DNA of 64,000 bases from NCBI GenBank assembly GCA_010015805.1, contig ML978124.1, positions 744,001-808,000 on the forward strand, written 5' to 3'. The stretch comes from Rhizodiscina lignyota (Eukaryota; Ascomycota; Dothideomycetes; Aulographales; Rhizodiscinaceae). The notes under the pieces were generated by a model, which was given only the letters and a program-made list of their open reading frames with translations, had not been told where the DNA came from and made no database searches. Within the stretch, counting starts at the first letter, position 1; every line of letters begins with the position of its first letter. The translations under genes were made by a program, and so were the position numbers. This document shows, in pieces, positions 20,901 through 31,260 of the stretch.

Positions 20901-22586
20901 CGTCATCGTCATCATCATCAGCCCTCATCTTCCGGAGGATCGATTCTCGAGAGATGTGTGGGACCTCGATCTCTCCCTTTTCTGGTTCAGCAGTTTCATC
21001 CTCATGGACCTGAATACCCATGCCATGGTCTCTGACGTGTGCCTTTTGCAGCCTTGCAGCACGTGCCGCGCGAACTTCATTCGGTGGAGATTCCGCATTA
21101 GAATCTTGCATACCCATAAGGCGAAACCTGTCTTCAAGAGATAAGGAAGAGCGGTCCTTCATGTTGAGAATTTCAGCCTTGGAGACAGTAGCGGGTCCTG
21201 GAGGAGAAGGAAGCGACCGCGGATTGCTGCTTGCGCGTTCCGCAGTGGCAGACAGGCGTGGAGCACGCGACTGTTGCATACCAGGTATTGGAGGAAGGGG
21301 ACGATCTGTGTCTGATGTCGCTGATTCGGATCGGAAAGAGGTTAGGCGGACTACGCTAGCCTTGGCTGATGGCGAAGGGCTACCATTCGGACCATCGAAA
21401 GGATCTTCGAAAGTTTGAACCAGGCCATTGTTAGCGTTTTCCGGGCTCATGTAACGCCAGTCCTCAGGCAAGACTACTGGAGTCTTTGCAGTATCCTCCA
21501 GGCTCTCATCGAAACTGTCCTCGCGCCCACCGTGATGCTCATTGTACTCCTCTGAATCATAGTCTGAATCTTCGTAACTGCCCTCGCGAGATCCAGATGC
21601 AACAGACGATGGGTCTGGTGTCACCATCTCATATTCATTAACTTGTGGCGGACCATTGTCAAATGTGACGCTCTTAGCTTGACGACGGAGAGGACGTGGG
21701 GTGGATGTGCGGACCTCGGAGTCGCCCTCTGAGAAGGTAGAGTTGTCAGCGTCGAATTTTGAAGCATTACTCGTGCGACCAGTGCTGGATATGGAGCCTC
21801 TTGATGGGCTTGATTGTTCCGATTTTGCTGGAGAAGAGCTGTTGAGAAGAGGAATCTTGCTCTGGCTCTGGCCTCGGCGGTGTCCCCGAAACTCAGGGTT
21901 GTTCTTCCGCATACCCTCTAATCCTTCGCCGTTGAAAGCGTTGCCTTGCACCTGGACGGTGAGAGGACGGCCCGTCGCAAGCGGACGCTCAAGTTGAAGC
22001 TGTGGCGATGCTGGATCGTACTCGTTCTTCTGTTCGCGAGCAAACATGCTGCTGTTCTTGACACGTGAAGCCTTCTTCAGCTTTTCAATTGAGGAACGGC
22101 GCTGCGGCGACGCAGTGATTTCGGGATCATAGGCATTCTCAGAGGATGGGATGAATCGAGATGGCGATGTTGGGTCCCGGCCCTGCCAGAAGGCACGCGG
22201 CGACCCTGCAGAATTGGTGCTCGTATTCCAAGGTGACGAATCAAAGGGCGAGGGCTCGCGCTTGAACATCATTTGCTGCGTGCAAAGCTTAGCATTGCTA
22301 TATTTGATGGTGCGATGGAATGTGGAGTTGGTGCGACGTACCTTGGTCGCTTGATTATAACTTGGGGAATTCCGCCTGCGCTCCATCGGGCTAATTTCGC
22401 TCAGTGGACGATGGTTGCTAGAGCTCATTTTGGTAGGTGATGAAGACGGGTTGTTCTTATTAATGCGGAGAGGCTGCACCTTCGCGTCCACGTTAGCCTT
22501 GTTGCTCTTGTTTACAATTCATTATCACCTGACGGCGAGATGCGCCAGGCGAACAGTCGGCAACAACTTACAGCTTCAGAAGGCAT
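17925..22586 (-). CDS. bud4: Bud4-type anillin-related septation protein (AHD/C2-like + PH)
   Basis: Complement join(17925..18554,18610..22275,22342..22497,22572..22586), 1488 residues. Bud4 organises septins at bud or septum sites. A long Ser/Pro-rich disordered N-terminal part (about 1000 residues, with many SP sites and acidic patches such as EDSDYDSEEY) precedes the anillin-like domain (GRLFVKVIGVKDLDLPLPKT, FQLTLDNGLHCVTTSWLELN, FELVVLNDLEFQLTLQTKL). An Ala/Glu/Arg coiled coil follows, then a PH domain split by an intron (YWRRRFFRLQGTKLTAYHES to GWMKALADVVGK). The 66-bp intron at 22276-22341 is a multiple of three and open in frame, so both spliced and retained forms are translatable. 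The first exon codes only MPSEA. Two acceptors nine bases apart are possible for exon 2. Confidence 0.9.
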
Positions 22587-23064
22587 GGCGCCTCTCTCCA
22601 AATTGACAAAGTAAATGGTGTTTATCAATTATACAGTGGAATGTCGCACGTGGAGCGAGGAATGCGCGCTTTCCGCCGACGAGCTGGCCGCAGAATGAGC
22701 GACGACTCTTTTGACGGTGGGATAGAGAGAGTGATTCGAAGCGAACGTACAGGCTGCAGTTCAAGCTCCACGAAAGAAATGGAGAGCAGTAAAGCGATGC
22801 GTAGTGTACCAGCTCAGCAGCACTGATATCAAAGCTATTGGCGATGAGGCGAAGGGTTGTGCTGGCTTAAGAGCGCGATGTTATTCCCCGCCGCGCTAGC
22901 CTGCGTTGCCCAGCAACAGCCGTGCCACCAGAAAACCTGAAACTGGGAAGGAGCACGCGACGCACAAGCCACATGCGCCACACGCACCAGCCACACCGCA
23001 CTTTTTGCACCTCGACGTAAGGACTTCTGCTCTCGGTGCTGCCATTCCTCTCTCCACGTGTACG

Positions 23065-24912
23065 ATGCTACGCGCCACTCCCAGCCTGTGTCTCTTCTGC
23101 GAGGTCCGATCAGTACTCCACCCTAAATCCTCACCGTGGCTGCAGTCTCGACAATATGCTTCCAAACAGCTGCAGCGGCGCAAGCCAGCGCGTCTGGAGC
23201 TGTCCAGGAGAGTCGCCGAAGCTCCTCCCAAGCTCTCGTCTAGAGGAAAGCCGATCCAGAAACGAACCGGTAGTCCATTTGCGGCTATGAACCGCACGCG
23301 AGTGAACATTCGAGAGTCAAGGCCGTCGCCGCCGCCTGGCTCAGAGAAGAGACGAAAGCCTCCTGGAAGAGGCATTGAGCGAAAGGAGAAGCGGCAAGAT
23401 GGAGATTTCAGGGCGCTGAAGATGCAACGGGCGCTGTCTAATGTATCATACCAACGCCGCAGCTCCATCAAAGAGGAAATTAATCACATACAATCCTTCG
23501 AGCAATTCCCACTTCTACCAGTTGTCCAGGAGTCGATTTCGACGCAGGCGCTGAAAGGCATGGAGGACGCTGAACCGACTCCTATACAACGAGTCGCTAT
23601 TCCTGCGCTCCTTGGTACAGACAATGTGGGAAAGAGGACCAGGAAGCGTCGCGATGGTATGGAACAGTTCCTGCTGGCAGCAGAGACCGGCTCTGGCAAG
23701 ACGCTCGCCTACCTCCTCCCAATCATTGACGCGATCAAACATGCTGAAGCCCGAGAGGCCGAACAAGCAAAAGCAGAGGAAGACAACGCGAAGCGAAAGA
23801 AGGAGGAAAGGAAGGCAGGACAATTGTTCGAGCTCGATCCGGGAGAAGACGCCTTTGACAGTTCTGGCCGTCCTCGCGCGATCATTTTGGTCCCTACTGC
23901 AGAGCTAGTTGCGCAAGTTACAACTCTCGCAAAGGCACTCTGCCACAAAATCAAATTCCGTGTCTCTGGCATCAGCTCATCTATCAGTCCGACCGTAATC
24001 AAGAGTCGTCTGTTCGCACAAGCTAGCATTGACATGCTAGTCTCAACACCCCACCTCCTAGCCAGTATAGCTGATGCGGAACCAAGAGTCCTCTCACGAG
24101 TGTCTCATCTTGTCATTGACGAAGCCGATAGTCTATTTGATCGCAGTTTCGCAAAAGAGACCACTCCAATTATCGACAGATCCACCCCAACTTTGAAGCA
24201 GCTTATCCTTTGCTCTGCAACCATCCCTAGAAGCCTCGACAACTACCTCCGCACTCGCTTTCCGGACATCCGCCGTCTTGTGACACCAAACCTTCACGCT
24301 ATCCCCCGTCGTGTCCAGCTCGGCGTCGTTGAGGTTGATAAAGAACCTTACCGGGGCAACAAGTCTCTGGCTTGTGCAGACACCATCTGGACGATTGGAA
24401 AGAGTGCTGCGGAGCATGGCACAGGTCCCGATAAGGAGAACGTGGATACAAAGCGCATCATTGTCTTTGTAAACGAGCGCGACACAGCAAAGGAGGTCTC
24501 TGAATATCTTGTCTCGAAAGGCATCGACGCTATAGCTCTGAGCAGAGCTGTCGACAATGTTGAAAAGCAGGCCGAGGCGCTTGCAGACTTCACTGGGGCT
24601 GCATTGCCTACAACGTCACCGGGGCCGACTTCTGTTCCTCTATCAACAAAAGGTAGAGTTGCTCGCTCTCTTCCAAATACGAAAGTCCTTGTGGCAACAG
24701 ACCTGGGTTCTCGGGGTATCGACACAACCGCTGTGCGCCATGTTATCCTCTACGACGTGCCTCATACTACTATCGACTTTATCCATCGTCTCGGCCGCAC
24801 AGGTCGTATGGGCCGTCGTGGGCGCGGAATTGTTCTTGTGGGCAAGGGAGATAGACGAGATGTTGTGAAGGAGGTCAGAGAGGGAATGTTCATGGGCAAG
24901 GCATTGATATAG
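23065..24912 (+). CDS. mrh4: Mitochondrial DEAD-box RNA helicase MRH4
   Basis: Single exon, 615 residues from MLRATPSLCLF. An in-frame upstream region exists, but this start gives an Arg/Ser-rich mitochondrial presequence. Mrh4 helps late assembly of the mitochondrial large ribosomal subunit. Helicase motifs in order: Q-motif PTPIQRVAIPALL, Walker A AAETGSGKT (Lys about 212), PTAELVAQ (Ia), STPHLL (Ib), DEAD at about 352-355, SAT in LCSATIP, VFVNERDTA (IV), VLVATDLGSRGID (V) and HRLGRTGRMGRRG (VI). A charged Lys/Glu insert after Walker A and an insert rich in Pro/Thr before motif V are typical of the fungal family. It is divergent from BUD4, and its last 30 codons are duplicated at 26432. Confidence 0.93.
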   Translation: MLRATPSLCLFCEVRSVLHPKSSPWLQSRQYASKQLQRRKPARLELSRRVAEAPPKLSSRGKPIQKRTGSPFAAMNRTRVNIRESRPSPPPGSEKRRKPPGRGIERKEKRQDGDFRALKMQRALSNVSYQRRSSIKEEINHIQSFEQFPLLPVVQESISTQALKGMEDAEPTPIQRVAIPALLGTDNVGKRTRKRRDGMEQFLLAAETGSGKTLAYLLPIIDAIKHAEAREAEQAKAEEDNAKRKKEERKAGQLFELDPGEDAFDSSGRPRAIILVPTAELVAQVTTLAKALCHKIKFRVSGISSSISPTVIKSRLFAQASIDMLVSTPHLLASIADAEPRVLSRVSHLVIDEADSLFDRSFAKETTPIIDRSTPTLKQLILCSATIPRSLDNYLRTRFPDIRRLVTPNLHAIPRRVQLGVVEVDKEPYRGNKSLACADTIWTIGKSAAEHGTGPDKENVDTKRIIVFVNERDTAKEVSEYLVSKGIDAIALSRAVDNVEKQAEALADFTGAALPTTSPGPTSVPLSTKGRVARSLPNTKVLVATDLGSRGIDTTAVRHVILYDVPHTTIDFIHRLGRTGRMGRRGRGIVLVGKGDRRDVVKEVREGMFMGKALI

Positions 24913-25470
24913 AAACTCTCGTGCAATGAATCTCAACTACACTCCCCCATTTATTTTGACTTGTTTCGTTAGATGACAGCGCTCAGGTTCCGCAGCGGGC
25001 TCGTTTTCACCCTTTTCCGTAGTTAGCGTCGCTTTCGACGTCTACCACCACTTTAAAATCCACCCGCTCAAGTACTATTGCTAACACGCCGCAAGTTCAA
25101 GCAACAGGAGAACAAGCGCTTCCACGACTCATAGACCCGACAATAAGAAAACATATTCTTTAACATGGATAGCGATATCGTACCACAGGGAGGCCCTGCA
25201 CTGACAGAATGGAACCCATTTTTTCAACACCAATTTCTTCACGATTGCGCATGGACTCTACAATGGGCTGAAAGTCGATTATTTTATTCTCCGTAATTTT
25301 TCCTATTCAGTGTCATTGAGTTTTGCTTAAATCTATTCATGAGTTATGTCGTTATTTGTGCTTGCCTATTGTACTTCCCAGCCATTGTGCACGTCCCTTC
25401 GAAATGGTCCCATTGAGTTTCGCAACAATAGCTTTCAGAAGAGCGTCCATTTTTTGAACTATTACTTCCA
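24913..25470. other. Intergenic, about 560 bp
   Basis: MRH4 3' region and promoter of the next gene. AT-rich toward 25300. No supported gene. Confidence 0.5.
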
Positions 25471-26403
25471 ATGTCAAACGTAGAAAGTTTCCTGAACCAG
25501 AAATACATCAAACTAATCACCCGAAAAACCAAACTTCTCAAAATGGTACATCCTTCATCACACGTGGTAGCTGCTCTCGTGAACCACTCCGCTGCTGGAT
25601 GCTGCCAGGACATCGTACCAAAAGAGCTACACTTCTTCGGCGATGATGAGACCCTAATCAATTGGTCTGACCTGCCGCCATATCCGCCGTACCCAGGACC
25701 AAGTTGGCACCCGCCCTTTCGACACCTCTGTACGAACAAGCCGTGGAGCGGAGCCTCCGCACAGCCGATTCAAGTCTGTCAGAATCTAGTTGAGCGCCCA
25801 ACTGGAGCCTCCGCATGCAACAAGTATGTGTGCAACGAATGCAACGAGAGGAATAGGAGCAACTACTCCAGGATATATGAGTCTCTTCTGCTCGGAGCGT
25901 GCACGAAATGCATCAAAGATGCCAAGAAGGCCCACAAAGCAGGCAAACTCACTATCAACGGTTCACACATGTGCTACTGCCCGAGGGCAGTGCCAAATGT
26001 CGTGTGCGAGGAGTGCGTCAACCGACACGCCGCCTTCTTCAACAGCAGCAACGGGCCCATCGCCGAAATCATCCAGGAAGAGCACGACCGCAGGCTTCAC
26101 CTGGAATTTCGAAAGCCGCGAAAGGTGAACTTGATGCGAAGGACCAGGAATCCACCGCGGCCGAAACATCTTCACGAACTCCCACCGCCGGACGTGCTTC
26201 CACCAGGCTGGGTCAAGGGCCGGACATGGGAGAGCGGAGGCACGGTTGTACCAGAAATCCCACGGTGCATCGACGGTCGTGTGGCGAATCACCGCAGAGC
26301 CCGCAAAAACGGCGCCGCAGATGTTCGAATCTGCATCCGCTGCTCTGGATTCGTTGTGCGAAACGGAAACCCGCACCCTCTTCTTCCCACGCCAGAAAAG
26401 TAG
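25471..26403 (+). CDS. Cysteine-rich hypothetical protein
   Basis: Single open frame, 310 residues. An internal start at 25543 (MVHPSSHVVAAL) would give 286 residues and is about as likely. I do not recognise the family. The central part has regularly spaced cysteines: CNKYVCNECNERN, ACTKCIKDAKK, HMCYCPRAVPNVVCEECVNR and, near the end, RICIRCSGFVVR. These suggest two or three zinc-binding knuckles. Other blocks are Pro/Trp-rich (WSDLPPYPPYPGPSWHPPFR, LPPPDVLPPGWVKGRTWESG). The gene sits in an accessory block, and its stop codon is only 28 bp before a duplicated MRH4 tail, so the locus has been rearranged. Confidence 0.6.
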   Translation: MSNVESFLNQKYIKLITRKTKLLKMVHPSSHVVAALVNHSAAGCCQDIVPKELHFFGDDETLINWSDLPPYPPYPGPSWHPPFRHLCTNKPWSGASAQPIQVCQNLVERPTGASACNKYVCNECNERNRSNYSRIYESLLLGACTKCIKDAKKAHKAGKLTINGSHMCYCPRAVPNVVCEECVNRHAAFFNSSNGPIAEIIQEEHDRRLHLEFRKPRKVNLMRRTRNPPRPKHLHELPPPDVLPPGWVKGRTWESGGTVVPEIPRCIDGRVANHRRARKNGAADVRICIRCSGFVVRNGNPHPLLPTPEK

Positions 26404-26431
26404 TGTTAGGCGGGCTTTGTGCACTTTTGGG

Positions 26432-26523
26432 GGCGGCATTGTACTTGTTGGCAAGGACTACAGACGAGACGTTTTGATGAAGGAGGTTGGAGGGGATGTT
26501 TATGGGCAAGGCACTGATATAAG
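26432..26523 (+). pseudogene. Duplicated 3' end of MRH4 (fragment)
   Basis: About 90 bp closely match the last 90 bp of MRH4 (near 24825-24915). Translation gives GGIVLVGKDYRRDVLMKEVG then GQGTDI, against GRGIVLVGKGDRRDVVKEVR then GKALI in MRH4. The similarity includes the stop region (CACTGATATAAG against CATTGATATAG). No other helicase sequence is present, so it is a decayed partial duplicate about 1.6 kb downstream of the source, now in the 3' region of the gene ending at 26403. Confidence 0.85.
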
Positions 26524-27242
26524 AATTGTTCAAGGGGCAGATGGAACATGTAACTACTTCTGGGTCTTTCTTTGTTGCTTTTCTTTTGCGCTTCTGGTCG
26601 GGTTGTTTTTATTTGGAGTTTCGAATACAAAAGTTTTTTCTCGTCAAGTTTAGTTGCACATGAACTGCAATAGACATATTTCTTCTGGATTTTCTCACGA
26701 ATGAATCCCATCCACAGTCTTCCAAGGTCCAAACATATTGTCTCAAGCACTCAACAAGTGGAGACCTAGAGCTGCTCTAATCAAATTGACAAAAAGAGAG
26801 AGGGAGGGAGTGAGATCTAAGAGGGAAGGCGAAGATGCTAATATACACTATATGATATGACCGGCGCCGTCAACGCCAAGAGGCGCTCCGCGGGAGATAT
26901 AAACAACTCTGACGCATTGAATGGTTTCTATATCGCTGCCCAGTTCCAGCTGCTTCCTACAAGGCTACAACTGAGCTCCGTAAGGGCTCTAATGCCGTAT
27001 CCGCAGCAACATTTCAACTCAAATACAGCTGTTTGTCACTCAAGTTCTCAACCTCCACATCGAACTGCCTCACTTCACTCAAAATCCTTCTCCGCGAAGA
27101 AACCATACTTGAACACTTTCAACTTCGCACCTCGAATACCTCGAATACCTCAACCCTTCATGCGCATAAGACAGAAGCTTCAGCCTCTACTCTTTCTTTA
27201 CCAATACCTCCCTTCCTGAACACCATCAAACCTGACGACGCC
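26524..27242. other. Intergenic, about 720 bp
   Basis: Promoter and leader of the gene at 27243. The last 200 bp are pyrimidine-rich, and the downstream reading frame is open back to 27033, but those codons look like leader sequence. Confidence 0.5.
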
Positions 27243-28255
27243 ATGGTTTGCCTCGAGAACGGTCTCTCAGCCTCTTTGGCACCGTACAGCACGAAGTCGT
27301 TCTGGCACGGCGCTAAGGAGTACCGAACAGAAGAAGACGATTCCGCCTCCTGGACCTTAAGGCGCTACGTGCAGCCATTCCCATATGATAGGTTCACGAT
27401 TGATGTCGGCATCGCAGAATCTTTCAACTATTACAATGCCGACGCCCTTCGATACACAATTTCAATTGGAGAGGAACAAAATCACATAATGGAATGGATC
27501 GAATGGAAACGAGAGAGAAAAAGCTTACCTGTACACCGATACATACGATGTATCAAGGAGCATCGACGAGGGGAACCAAAAGGCTGGTACTTAAGACCAA
27601 AGAGGAAAAGCCGACAGCCACATTGCCAGTACTCCATGGAGAAGTTCAGACCGAGCTCCGTCTTCAAAATTGTAGTCTACATTGAGCGCGTAGTCGCAAA
27701 GGTCGGGCTGAGAATCATGGATTGTAGAAGTATCCATGATTTCGATCCGATTGTAGGAGAATGGGGCTGCCGATATAAGTTGGAGATTAAATTCACTTCA
27801 AGTATGAATCCCTAGTGCGTAGCTCCTAAGAATACAACTAACCAGGGATCCCAGATCCACTTGTTCACGAGGCTGAACCTCGTTTTCGGCAATACTCATC
27901 CGTGAGTTGGAAGGGCTTAGACTCCGATGACGAAGGCGCGAATCATGCTCTGACAGACACGAATAATGGAAGGCGACACGGCATTCTAGCTCCACAAGGA
28001 ACGCAGACGAATACAGCGCATGAAACTGCCGAAACGAAGACAAACTACACTGGTCAAGAAGAACCCATTGGCGCACCGAAAACCTTTGTTGACTTAACTG
28101 AATTGGAGGATGAGCCAGTTATCAAGCGGGAGAAACGTGATAGGTCTGAGTATGAGGATGGGGAAGACGATGAAGAATGTCTGAAACTGATGATTCAGCA
28201 AACGGATCTCAAGATGAAGCTCAGACGCCTGCAGTTGGCAAAGGCCCGAAAGTAG
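27243..28255 (+). CDS. Accessory protein of a local paralogous family (DUF7918-like), copy 2
   Basis: join(27243..27801,27846..28255), 322 residues. It begins MVCLENGLSASLAP, closely matching MVRLENGLELYLLP of the gene at 29113, which also decides the start. The N-terminal 190 residues form a beta-rich domain (PYDRFTIDVGIAESFNYYNA, LRYTISIGEE, CRYKLEIKFTSS). The intron lies after the last strand, at the position equivalent to that in copy 3. The second exon is acidic, with VDLTELEDEPVIKRE (a VDLT-type motif typical of SUMO-interacting sequences), and ends in a charged helix (LKMKLRRLQLAKARK) like copy 3. Function unknown. Confidence 0.65.
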
Positions 28256-29112
28256 AAAAGCGTCTGATTTAATGATACACGAACAGAGCCGGAGTTGGAA
28301 TATCGAATTTGCATACGATGGGGTCTCAACCATTATCGAGCCATCTGGTGTTGGGAAGGGAGTTCAAATAGCTTCTACATAAACATCCTACTCTTTTGGT
28401 GTATTTCAACGTTCCCTTCTTGATCCTCCAAGACTCCTCTCCAAACCCGTCAGGTCTCCAAGCCCACCTCCCTTCCGTACATTTACAGACTTCATTCAAC
28501 TCCGTGCCAGTGTGCCCTTTAACTAGCCTTCAACTAACAGTCTTATGACTTCACTTTCGACACTGACTATTCTCGATCTATAAGGTCTACAACGTCTAAT
28601 TCCCTGACCCTCTTAAAATCGTATCAACAAAGCACCTCAGATTCCAATTGACCTCTTGAAAATTTACTTCATCTCATATCTCCTCCTTTATCTTACATCC
28701 TCTTCATCCCATAACTTCTTCCTTCATCCCATAACCTCTTCATCCCACCATTTACCTCTCATAATCATATATCAAGCGTTCACAGCTTTGCAACGTCACC
28801 CCAGCATCTCACCTACACAACTACTTTATTCTCATAAACTTCGAAGTATAAAGCTCGACAACTTTCTACTCAAGTAACACTTCGCAGCTCAACTCGGCGA
28901 AACCGCACCGCAAACTAGGCGCAAGTTCAAGCGTCCTGCAACTCGGCACAGCAGAAGACTTACGGCCAGTGCTACTAAACTTTGCCATTTCACTCAGATA
29001 CTTCAGTAGACAATCATCCAAAGAGTAAATCCTTCAAACTCACTTCCTCAAATTTCTTTCTACCTACGACATCGGTCGAGAAGATGAAGCACAGAGCCGC
29101 AAGACAGGTATC
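28256..29112. promoter_or_regulatory. Intergenic/5' leader with long pyrimidine-rich tract
   Basis: No supported gene. From about 28400 to 28880 the plus strand is strongly C/T-rich, a feature of fungal core promoters and long leaders. It includes three copies of CTTCATCCCA at 28702, 28722 and 28738. It presumably drives the gene at 29113. Confidence 0.5.
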
Positions 29113-30849
29113 ATGGTACGCCTTGAAAATGGTCTCGAGCTCTACCTTCTGCCCTCATCTGGGGGTGGAGACACCGATTATTGGAAGGATTGGAAGAATC
29201 AAAAGCAACACAAGGGTGCTTCAAAGTCCGACAAATTGACCTTTGCGTCATGTCGGACTGAATCCGTTCCAGAGAACCGCTTCCGATTGGTGATCCGTGT
29301 TGGCGAAGAGTTCAAGTATAACAATGCAGAGGGCCTCTGCATAGACGTGTCAGTCGGCATGCACAACCAACGAGCACTATCGTGGTACGAGCCAAAACCA
29401 ACGAGCCTGCCAGTACGCTACGTCGTGGAGTGTGCATCGCACAAATTGAAACCCGAATCTGCATCGAGAACACTCACTATAAAATACGCTCCCGCAAAGA
29501 TCGCGTATGCTGAGGCCACCGGACACGAGACTCCCCGGCTGTTTGAATCCAAAATCTCGGTTTCTTTGAGGCCAGCGAACGCAAGAAGAGCCGTTAATGG
29601 GAAGCCAAAGGATGAAGGTGTCGAATATACATTAGAACTTAGACTCTGTTCGACCGGTAAGACCTCAGCTATAGATCCTGGAAAACGTGCTAACCAATGT
29701 TCAGCTATTTTCCAAAAGCTTGGCCCTTCTGGAATTATCTCAAACTCTGCTCGGAAGCATCCGAATGCGCAGTCGGATACCAAAGAAAATGCCAAAAAGT
29801 CGGTCAGGCGCACCGCGAAGCCCACAGGGCTGCAGGTGAAGCAGTCTACGGAGACTCTCCCCGCCAAAAGAGCAGAGGATACGCTCACACGAGCCACGTT
29901 CCAACCCATGCTGTCTGCACCTCCAGTTGACTGTCTCCGTGGGGAGCGCTACACGATCTCGGGTACCTTTATACCCGGGATATATGAGACAATCGTGGCG
30001 CTCGTTAAGCATTATGGGGGTATCTTCGTCCCTCAGTCAGAGCTCCCGAGCGATCATGTCATTGTTGAAACGAAGGCGTCCACGACGAGAGTTGGGAAGG
30101 CACAGAAAGGTGGTGCGACGGCCGTTACTCCAATGATATTGTGTAGGAATATCCAAAGGCTTCTAAAGAATAAAACTGCGGAGGGAAAGAAAGATGGACA
30201 GGGTGCTGTGGTCAATAACGAATCTTGCGACGATGATTCCGCAGACCAAGCAGCGCAATCCAACAGGAAGAGACGACCGTTGTCTTCTTCACCGGAGCCG
30301 AGCCCATCGAGCAAGCGTCGAAAGGGTAGCGACAATGAGAAATCTTCTGCCCCTGTTAATCAGACAAGCGGCAACGCCGCGGCTGGGTCCACAAACGCAG
30401 CACCTCCATCCAGCCTCAGCAATGGAAAGGAGACAGGGACGAGCTCAGATATGCCCCCATCGACTAGTGCGATAGATAGTCTCAAGATCAAGCTTGAGAG
30501 TATCGGACGACTGTGTACGGACGTTCCTGTCCTCCATACGACAGCCACCCAAACCCCGGAAGGCTCAAAAAACAGGCCTATAAATTTGGATTTGGGCAAT
30601 GGAGTGGAAGACAAGGAACCAGAAAATCCAGTGAAAAGCGTCACAGAGGCTTCAAGTGCCTTCAACGTGGGACCCAACATTTTCAAGAGGGAAAAAGTTA
30701 CCCAGCATCAGACGAAAGACACAAGTGGAGGTAGTGCAACTTCAAGGGAGGATGAACTGGACGAAGAAGACCTAGAGTTGCAGCTGGAGGAGGTGAGGTT
30801 GAGGATGAAGTTGAGAAAGCTGCGTAAGGCAAAAGGACATATCAATTAG
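29113..30849 (+). CDS. Local family copy 3 with an added BRCT-like domain
   Basis: join(29113..29656,29705..30849), 562 residues. The N-terminal domain (MVRLENGLELYLLP, NRFRLVIRVGEEFKYNNAEG, ESKISVSLRPANARR, VEYTLELRLCST) is shared with copies 1 and 2. After a basic linker, residues about 255-335 read like a BRCT domain: LRGERYTISGTFIP, IVALVKHYGGIFVPQSELPS, DHVIVETKAST, RVGKAQKGGATAVTPMILCR. The glycine pair (YGG) and hydrophobic pattern fit, but the usual late tryptophan is absent. A KRRPLSSSPEPSPSSKRRKG stretch looks like a nuclear signal. The C-terminus ends in the family helix (LRMKLRKLRKAKGHIN). The 48-bp intron is a multiple of three and open in frame, with a perfect GCTAAC branch. Confidence 0.7.
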   Translation: MVRLENGLELYLLPSSGGGDTDYWKDWKNQKQHKGASKSDKLTFASCRTESVPENRFRLVIRVGEEFKYNNAEGLCIDVSVGMHNQRALSWYEPKPTSLPVRYVVECASHKLKPESASRTLTIKYAPAKIAYAEATGHETPRLFESKISVSLRPANARRAVNGKPKDEGVEYTLELRLCSTGKTSAIDPGKRANQCSAIFQKLGPSGIISNSARKHPNAQSDTKENAKKSVRRTAKPTGLQVKQSTETLPAKRAEDTLTRATFQPMLSAPPVDCLRGERYTISGTFIPGIYETIVALVKHYGGIFVPQSELPSDHVIVETKASTTRVGKAQKGGATAVTPMILCRNIQRLLKNKTAEGKKDGQGAVVNNESCDDDSADQAAQSNRKRRPLSSSPEPSPSSKRRKGSDNEKSSAPVNQTSGNAAAGSTNAAPPSSLSNGKETGTSSDMPPSTSAIDSLKIKLESIGRLCTDVPVLHTTATQTPEGSKNRPINLDLGNGVEDKEPENPVKSVTEASSAFNVGPNIFKREKVTQHQTKDTSGGSATSREDELDEEDLELQLEEVRLRMKLRKLRKAKGHIN

Positions 30850-31260
30850 GAGTTGAGGCTGTGATGGAATGACAAAAGTATCGGGATGAATTTGATGGCT
30901 GATTTTTGGTGTCAAAGGGGAGTTCAGTCTTTCAAGGGGCACTGGATCGGTATGAACTAACGAGTCACGACGGGGAAATGGAAATCTTAGGAGGGAAACG
31001 AAATCTTCGGGAATAAGGGATAATTCACTTCAGTATCAAAAGCACTACTGTATCAAATCTCAAATATCACAATTACCCAATGGAGCGGAAGGAAGTAACG
31101 GACCGTGCCAAGCCGCGACACAATTCCCCGAATCTCACCAGCCGACCTCAACGCGATAGCGTCGGCACCGTGAAAATGTCTTCAGGCCCATCTAACGTCT
31201 CTAACGTCCTCAATTGCCTCATTCGTCGCCCCTTGCAGATCCTCGAAGCCGGATAGCAAA
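30850..31260. other. Intergenic, about 410 bp
   Basis: Promoter region of the hydrolase at 31261. No other element seen. Confidence 0.5.
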
